Source of the DNA: Cristatella mucedo
Taxonomy: Eukaryota > Bryozoa > Phylactolaemata > Cristatellidae
DNA length: 64,000 nucleotides
Assembly: GCA_009760855.2 (NCBI GenBank)
Contig: WPIO01000007.1
Span: forward strand, 11,335,001-11,399,000
Direction of reading: 5' to 3'
The position numbers and the translations under genes were made by a program. Below are positions 57,726-64,000 of this stretch, in pieces. Every line of letters starts with the position of its first letter. Position 1 is the stretch's first letter. The notes beneath the pieces were generated by a model. It ran no database searches. It had not been told where the DNA came from and was given only the letters and a program-made list of their open reading frames with translations.

Positions 57726-58812
57726 TGAGTACACCCGTAACTACATTCTATCAGTCCATGCGTTCTGACAAGGTTGGTGGCGGGGTTGCAATTGTTGTTC
57801 GCGAATCGTTTGGCTATAAAATGTGCAGTTTCTCGCATGGGTCATCGTTTGAATCGGTTGCTATCAGGTCTTCATCAAAGACAATGCCTCTCACCGTTGT
57901 GATATACCGGCCTCCTTCTGGCTGTCTAAACTTGTTTATAGAGGAGTTTTCAGAGTTCCTCGCTAAAATATTTGTGTGTGACAGGCCGCTACTGATTGTA
58001 GGAGACTTCAATATTCACGTTGACAACCCTAGCAACAGCCAGGTCCGCTCATTTCTTGACTGTCTGGAGAATCTTGGTTTGGCCCAACACGTTAATCATA
58101 GCACCCACGTCGGTGGCCACATTCTAGATCTCGTGATCACTAAGGATGTCCTCCCCACTGACGTTGTGGTGTGCCCACTGACCCTCTAAGATCATTGTTC
58201 GGTCTCGTTTACTGTTCCTGCTCCCTCGTACGTGCAGGGCAATGTCGAATTTGCCAAACGATGTAACTTACAAAGCATTGACATAGACAAGTTTTTGAAA
58301 TCTGTTTGTGATGCAGGCCTCCTTGATCTGCATTCAGACTCGACCGGCAGCCTCGATACCCTCACTGATGCGATGAACATGACACTCAGGAGTGCTCTTG
58401 ACAAGCATGCTCCCGTTCACTCTATCCGTGCTCAAAGTCGTCGAGATTGCTTTCAATTTACAAAAAAACTCCTTAAGATGCGCCGTGTTAAGCGCAGGCT
58501 GGAACGTCGTTTCAAGAAATTGGGGTCTGAGGCAGACCTAGTCAATTTTAAAGACTTCCTTCGAGTTTACAGCCGAAAGCTTAGAAAAGCCAGGGCTTCT
58601 TTTTTCACTAGAAAACTGAACTCCTGCCAGTCGGACACTAAACAGATTTATAAGACAGTAAACCATTTACTAGCCAATGCTGTCAGGTCTGACTCCCCAG
58701 ATATTAAGGGCTCAGCCGAAAAGTTTTCAGCCTTCTTTACTGAAAAAATTGTGCACATTCGTGCCTCCATTAAGTCCCTCCGACAAAAGCAATCGCCGTT
58801 CCTCAACCTGTG
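57726..58812 (+). pseudogene. L2-A ORF2, endonuclease C-part and linker
   Basis: The first frame encodes SMRSDKVGGGVAIVVRESFG, LTVVIYRPPSGCLNLFIEEF, LLIVGDFNIHVDN (GDFN, a conserved APE-endonuclease motif) and HVNHSTHVGGHILDLVITKD. The SDH box expected next is interrupted: the serine codon TCA appears as TAA at 58187-58189, then DHCSVSFTVPAPS follows in the same frame. After this the frame stays open through a basic linker (TKKLLKMRRVKRRLERRFKK; SFFTRKLNSCQSDTKQIYKT) to a stop at 58811-58813. A one-base frameshift just before 58810 separates it from the RT frame. The N-terminal half of the endonuclease is missing. Confidence 0.9.
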
Positions 58813-60540
58813 ACCTTTCTTAAAAGGTTCTCTGATGTTTCTGCCTGTGATGTGGCTGCCTTAATAAGGTTTAGCAAAAAGAGCTCGTTTCCTGAAGACC
58901 CTATACCTTCACCTCTTTGGTCTTCACTTGCAGACCAACTTAGCCCTGCCATAAGCAAGATTTTTCATGCTTCTTTGGGAAAAGGGGTCGTCCCCAAGTC
59001 CTTCAAATCGGCAATCGTTAGACCTATTCTTAAAAAGCCTGGATTAGACACAGAGGTCCTAGCAAACTATCGTCCAGTTTCCCTTCTTCCGTTCTCATCA
59101 AAGATTCTTGAAAAAATTGTTGCTAAGCAGCTAGTTGAACATATTGAAAATAATGGAATGTCAGAAACATTTCAATCAGGTTTCAAGAGGCAGCACTCTA
59201 CTGAAACTGCTCTCCTCCGTGTTAACAATGACATTCTACGTGGCAACGACGACGGGAATGTCACTGCCCTAGCTCTGCTAGATCTGTCTGCTGCCTTCGA
59301 CACCATTGATCACGAAGTTCTGCTTGAACGATTGAAAACAACGATCGGTCTGGCAGACGAAGCACTGGCGTGGTTTAAATTATACTTGTCTAATCGTGTT
59401 CAATCCGTGTCGTGTGGGGGTCAGGTCTCAGACATGAGAAGGGTCACCTGTGGAGTCCCTCAAGGGTCTGTGCTTGGTCCCTTGCTGTTCTCTATTTATA
59501 CGCAACCTCTGGGAAAAGTGATTAAAGCCCATGGAATAGGATATCACTTCTATGCTGACGATACTCAGTTGTATTTGTCATTTAAACCGTCGGAATCTGC
59601 TGCAGCAACTGAGAAACTGAATGCTTGCCTTGCCGATATTCGATCCTGGATGTCGGAAAACTTCCTGAAATTAAATGACGATAAAACCGAACTGCTTCTC
59701 ATAGGACACCCTAAGCGTGTGGCTGGATTAAAAGGCTTTGCTGTTCTAATAGGTGATGCTATTGTGCGACCTTCACCACGTGCTCGTAATCTAGGTGTCG
59801 TGTTCGACAGCTGTCTCAATTTCAAAAGCTTCATTCAGAAGACTGCCTCTACAGCTAGCCATCACATCCGATCTCTATCCAAGATTAGAAGCTGTCTCCC
59901 TCAGTGGCTTGTAAAAAATTTAACTAGCTCTTTAGTTCTGTCTTGGCTTGATTATTGTAATTCCATCTTGGCTGGGCTACCAAAGAAAGCAGCTAGGCCA
60001 CTGCAGCTGACTTTGAATATGGCTGCAAGGCTGGTCTTCAAGTCCCAGCGGTTTGAGCACGTGTCACCTTTGCTGAAAGAGCTAGGATGGTTGCCGGTTG
60101 AGCAAAGGATACAGAGCAAAGTTCTTAGGCTGACCCACAAGTCCTGCCACGGCTTGGCTCCTTCGTACCTAGCTGAACTGCTCCATCAGTTTCAGCCTGT
60201 TCGCGCCCTCAGGTACTGTGTGGACAATAAATTAGCTGTCCCATTCATCTGCTTGAAGACCGTTGGCGACAGAAGCTTTAGCTCTGCAGGTCCTAGACTG
60301 TGGAACTCGCTTCCACAATTCTTACGCAACGACAACTACTCTCCAACTGCCGGCTATGGCACATCTTTTTCAGCGGCCCTGAACTGCTACTTCTATGCTA
60401 CTCACTACCTCAACTGCTCTCCTAACTCTGCTATGCTTCCCACTTTCTCTTTGTTGCGTGAGACGAAGTCTGTTGGCTACCGAATGCGTACCGAAAGCCG
60501 CTTAGGCTGTGAGTGCGCTATACAAAACTCTCCTGCGTAA
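58801..60540 (+). pseudogene. L2-A ORF2, reverse transcriptase and C-terminal domain
   Basis: One open frame of about 577 codons. Counting residues from the codon at 58810, landmarks are KSAIVRPILKKPGLD (about 66-80), ANYRPVSLLPFSSKILEKIV (95-114; domain 1), FQSGFKRQHSTETALL (121-136), LALLDLSAAFDTIDHE (154-169; motif A with aspartate 158), GVPQGSVLGPLLFSIY (215-230; motif B), YHFYADDTQLYLSFKP (245-260; YADD, motif C) and FLKLNDDKTELLLIGHPKRV (motif D region). The thumb and C-terminal part end with GDRSFSSAGPRLWNSLP-type sequence, a feature of CR1/L2-group LINEs. All catalytic residues are kept. It is called a pseudogene because its frame is disconnected from the upstream endonuclease; the RT domain alone would be intact. 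Confidence 0.95.
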
Positions 60541-60605
60541 CACCCACATGGTCTTTATGACTTTGTGGAGTTACTGACGGAGATACATTACATTACATTA
60601 CAACT

Positions 60606-60984
60606 ACACTCGACTTTTCAACGACCGGTCAAATGTGATCCCTATAATGATCCAGTCTGAGATCTTTGGCACACGTAAGTGTAAAAACCAAGTAACCTCT
60701 ATTAGTTCAGTAGCTACGTGAAATCCTTCTAAGTTGAGTACGGAATCGATGTTTAATCGTGGATAGAATCGGTGTCGCATCATCTGTGTCGCCGTCTCGT
60801 TATCGTGCACTATGGTTTGCATTCTCGGAGAGATCAGGGCCTAATACCATGTCATCTATTTATTTATATAGTTATTTAATCGTCCACGCAACTGTGACCG
60901 AATAATTAGTTTGAATAACTTTACAGCACCTGAAAAATATGGCGCTCTTCCAATTTGCCCAGTTTTAGCTGCGGTAACAATAAT
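60606..60984. other. unassigned sequence
   Basis: No recognised gene or repeat. Confidence 0.4.
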
Positions 60985-61920
60985 AATAACAATATTAATA
61001 ATAAAACACTTGATAAAGCGCTCTCAGAGAACTAAATCTCTTTCTTGGTGCTTTAAATTTGCTGCAAAGAAAGCACGACCGAATGGTTAGTGGTAGAATG
61101 CTCAATAAACAACAAGAATAACATGGTTTTGGGTGACATGCACAGGGTCAGCATGCAAGTATGGTTAGTGGCAGCAAAGTGCCAGCGCGCATAGGGACCC
61201 ACGAAGTTTTGCAATAAATAGATGCGTTTTTAGTTTCTTTTTAAATGTTGCCAAGTAAGGGGATGTGGTGACGGAAGTTAGGAGTGAGTTCCAGGTTTTG
61301 GAGCAAGCAAACTAAAGGCATGGTCTTCAAAGGATTTGAGGTTTGTTGGAGGTATAGGTAAGTGGTTAGATTCCGAAAAGCGGGTGGTACGATGCTTGGT
61401 CTGGTGGGGGATTAGATCTGATAGGTAGGCTGGGCCAAAGAACGAAGGGACCTAAAAGTGAGGGATAAAGCCTTGAAGTCAATGCTTTGCTTGACTGGTA
61501 GCCACTGCAGGCCGGCGAGAAGTGATGGGATGTGGCAACTTTGACGCTCACGACAGAGAAGCCTAGCTGCAGAGTTTGGCACCGGCTGTAAGCGGCTGAT
61601 TGGGCAGGCCGGTAGACCAGCAAACAGTGAGTTACAGAAGTCAAGACGGGATGTCACAAATGCATGGACTAACTTAGAAGTGACATCCCTGCCTAAACAA
61701 GTCTTAATTTTAGCAATGTTATGTATATGAAAGTAGGCAGATTCGATTGTGGAGCTGATGTGGTTGTCTATCGAAAGGTCACTTTGGAAAATGACACCTA
61801 GATTTCGTGCAGATTCAACAGGAGATATGCTGACAGAGCAGATTTTGAGCGTTAGCCTTTCCAAAATCTGAATTACACTTAGTTCGCCCATAACTAGTAA
61901 GTTGGTTTTATCATCTATCT
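60985..61920 (-). pseudogene. longest L2-B copy (RT end to tail)
   Basis: From 61915 downward the minus strand reads DDKTNLLVMGELSVIQILER-like sequence, SISPVESARNLGVIFQSDLS, IDNHISSTIESAYFHIHNIA, KIKTCLGRDVTSKLVHAFVT and SRLDFCNSLFAGLPACPISR, then a broken WNSLP box and 3' UTR. It ends with the hairpin relic AAAGCGCTCTCAGAGAACTA and AATCTCTTTCTTGGTGCTTT and a tail of TTA/TTG units at 60985-61005. It is 5'-truncated just after the RT motif D region (DDKT), so the main catalytic motifs are absent. Confidence 0.92.
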
Positions 61921-62369
61921 GATAAATCTAATACTTCTTTTTACTTTCCGGCAAACTCTCAGGGTTGATACAATGCATTAATACAAGTCCAGAGAGGATG
62001 CCTTCAGCTTTACTTAGCGCTACCTTTCCGACAAAGAAAAACCGCAGCCATAACGGGTGTCTCGCACGCATCGGCAGCCACGACGTGCGTATGACAGGAG
62101 TGCAGGAGCATCTTCTCTTGTTCTGAGCCAGAAGGAGCTTGCAAGGTAGCTTGCCTTGTGACTTCCGTTCAGCATTTTGGTGATAATTGGAGCATCAGGA
62201 AAGACAAAATTTGACCCCATCGTGGTCTCTCTGTGATACACTTCAACCGCCAATGACGTCATTTAAGGTGATCGTGTTTTAGACGCAACCACGTATTTAA
62301 AAAATCCAATAAAGAATGATGTGACCTGAGCAAGTGACAGCATGGGACAAACGCATGCACGCGTCTAGG
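61921..62369. other. unassigned sequence
   Basis: No recognised gene or repeat. Confidence 0.4.
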
Positions 62370-62890
62370 CATGAGCGCACGACATGCACACGCACGCACG
62401 AACTCATGCACACACACGCACACACACACGCACACATACACAACACACACAAATATTTCACCTACAAACCAAAAAGCCAACACACACCACAAAACGCTCC
62501 CACACACTGCCCACACACAACGCATCATGCGGGCGCACGCGCACGCGCACATACATACACACAGACGCACACAGACACACGCGCGAGCACACACACACAC
62601 AACCACCCACAAAACAGACCACGCGCCCACATGCGCATGCGCATGCACACGGGATTCATTTTTTCACGAACGGCACGTCTTCATTTTTTCACGAACGCGC
62701 ACAATTACGCTTTCAAGCACACTTTCATGCACACGCGGGAAACTCACACACACACACACACACACACACGCACGCACGCACGCACGCACGCACGCACACA
62801 CACGCACACGCACACACACGCACACACCGAAACCCTGCACACACATACACATGCACACAGGCCTACGTGCACTCACGCACACACGCATAC
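62370..62890. repeat. CA/CACG-rich low-complexity tract
   Basis: About 520 bp made of CACA, CACG, CACGCA and CGCGCAC motifs, including a pure CA run followed by (CACG)n at about 62747-62797. The long open frames across it are compositional. Confidence 0.95.
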
Positions 62891-63059
62891 CTGCAACGCT
62901 CAGAGAATACGTTATTTATTACTTTCGTTGTGCTCGTTCCCTCGTTATTTTAGAACAAAATGTACGGCTCTTCTTTCGCCTTCTTTCCACCTTCACCAAG
63001 ATTGTTGCAGAATTCTTGCGATTATCTATCTTTATCTATCCATCATTATAACTCACTAG
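62891..63059. other. unassigned sequence
   Basis: Nothing recognised. Confidence 0.4.
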
Positions 63060-63505
63060 TTATGGGCAAGCCAAGTGTGATTCGGAAATTCTAAAAGTTA
63101 ACGCTGACAATCGGCTCTGCCAGCTTATCTCCTTTTGAATTTGCACGAAATCTAGGTGTCATTTTCTAAATTGACATTCCATTAGGTGACCACATCAGCT
63201 CCACAGTCAAGTCTACCTACTTTCAGCTACATAACGTTGCTAAAATTTGGGCTTGTTTAGACAGGGATACCCCATCTAAATTGGTCCAGGCATTTGTGAC
63301 CTCCATCTTGACTTCTGTAACTGGTTTACCGGCCTATGCAACGAGGTGCTTACAGCTTGTCACACCTAACGATATTATCCATGTCGCTTATTGGGCATGC
63401 TACCACTAGCCATTTGATTGTGCTTCCTTTGAAGCAATTGCAAAGTACCTAGAAAGAGATTGAGTTCTCTGAGGGTGCTATGTCAAACCTATTATTATTA
63501 GTAAC
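63060..63505 (+). mobile_element. L2-B LINE 3' half with internal deletion
   Basis: Begins TTATGGGCAAGCCAAGTGTG (the MGELSV-like region), then TCCTTTTGAATTTGCACGAA, AGTCTACCTACTTTCAGCTA and GGTGCTTACAGCTTGTCACA. It jumps from there straight to the distal UTR (ATTGGGCATGCTACCACTAG). It ends GAAAGAGATTGAGTTCTCTG with a TATTATTATTAG tail. Confidence 0.88.
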
Positions 63506-63781
63506 ATCTTTGCTTGTTGTTATACTTTATTGCATAAATAAATTAGGAGCGTCAAATACGGAAACTGATACTGCTAAGATTTTTTCAAAGCATAGTTTCA
63601 AGGCATAGTTTTTTCAAAGCATATAGGCAGTTTGACCATAGCGTGATAGGAATAGCGTGCCCGTGGACATATAAATGCTGGCCGCTTGTGCTAGTATTCC
63701 AGTCGGCATGCTCTCCCGGCCCGGCAGCCATATTGGCCCACGATTCCGCACCAAATCACGTTGTGACTAAAGATTCACATG
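63506..63781. other. unassigned sequence
   Basis: No gene recognised. A short direct duplication TTTTTTCAAAGCATA / AAGGCATAG occurs near 63580-63625. Confidence 0.4.
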
Positions 63782-64000
63782 CCTCCGCTTAAAGACCGTT
63801 GGCGACAGAAGCTTTAGGTCTGCAAGTCCTAGGCTGTGGAACTCGCTTCCACAGTTCTTACGCAACGACAACTACTCTCCTACTGCCGACTATGGCACAT
63901 CCTTTTCAGTGTTCCCGAGCTGCTACTTCCATGCTACTTACTACCTCAACTGCTATCATGACTCTGCTATGCTTCTCACTTTTTTGTTGTTGCGTGAGAT
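63782..64000 (+). mobile_element. L2-A LINE 3' fragment running off the window
   Basis: Collinear with about 60250-60465 of the best copy: CGCTTAAAGACCGTTGGCGA, GTGGAACTCGCTTCCACAGT and CTACTTCCATGCTACTTACT. The 3' end lies beyond the window. Confidence 0.92.

Larger units (their letters stand above)
57726..60605 (+). mobile_element. best-preserved L2-A LINE copy
   Basis: A single uninterrupted element of about 2.9 kb. It is 5'-truncated inside the endonuclease at about 57726, is otherwise collinear through the linker, reverse transcriptase and C-terminal domain, and has a complete 3' end. The final 70 bp contain a possible imperfect stem (60537-60547 with 60565-60574), followed by GACGGAGAT and a tail of ACATT repeats (about 60585-60601). 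ORF2 is nearly intact. A family member very like it must have been active recently, but this copy is dead because of truncation, one nonsense codon and one frameshift. Confidence 0.95.

Noticed and set aside
62334-63059. His/Thr-rich 241-aa protein
   Set aside because: The frame is the CA/CACG repeat read through; all three frames are open.

Overview
This is a repeat-rich stretch of animal nuclear DNA, most likely from an invertebrate. The evidence is many decayed non-LTR retrotransposons (LINEs) of the CR1/L2 group, tRNA-derived SINEs, a dead Tc1/mariner element, and long GA, CA and CT microsatellites. CpG dinucleotides are common throughout, so the genome does not look CpG-depleted like a typical vertebrate. 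I cannot name the species. I found no host protein-coding gene, rRNA or stand-alone tRNA gene, CRISPR array or prokaryote-style operon that I can support.

Two LINE families dominate; the names are mine. L2-A has an endonuclease plus reverse transcriptase ORF, a very short 3' end with a possible terminal stem, and an ACATT-type tail. Its best copy is at 57726-60605 (+), broken only by one nonsense codon and one frameshift. A long minus-strand copy lies at 4996-8135, next to two further minus-strand fragments (4070-4995 and 8190-9090). 3' fragments are at 1551, 26476, 34378, 52153, 52800 and 63782. L2-B is seen only from the end of its reverse transcriptase to its 3' UTR. It has a two-part terminal hairpin and a TTA-type tail, with about 20 fragments on both strands.

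Two SINE families are present. SINE-A has a tRNA-like head with B box and about ten copies. SINE-B has two copies, and its 3' tail matches the terminal hairpin of L2-B, which suggests it uses L2-B machinery. A Tc1-like transposase relic is at 33560-34350.

Layout: 0-10 kb is mainly LINE debris. 12.3-32.9 kb alternates LINE/SINE pieces with GC-rich, CpG-dense blocks (about 12.4-13.3, 14.4-16.7, 18.6-21.5, 23.8-25.7, 26.9-28.9 and 30.6-32.9 kb), several of which carry long GA/CT tracts. 33-47 kb holds the Tc1 relic, nested L2-B copies, minisatellites and a 264-bp duplication pasted into a LINE. 47-55 kb holds an AGCAGG-type minisatellite, more GC-rich blocks and LINE fragments. 57.7-64 kb holds the best L2-A copy, a long L2-B copy, a CA-rich tract and two more LINE pieces.

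The strongest leads are the SINE-B/L2-B shared 3' hairpin, the 264-bp templated insertion, the snap-back palindrome in the L2-A endonuclease, and the association of GA tracts with CpG-dense blocks. The CpG-dense blocks could hold promoters or first exons of genes lying outside or across this window, but nothing in them identifies a gene.
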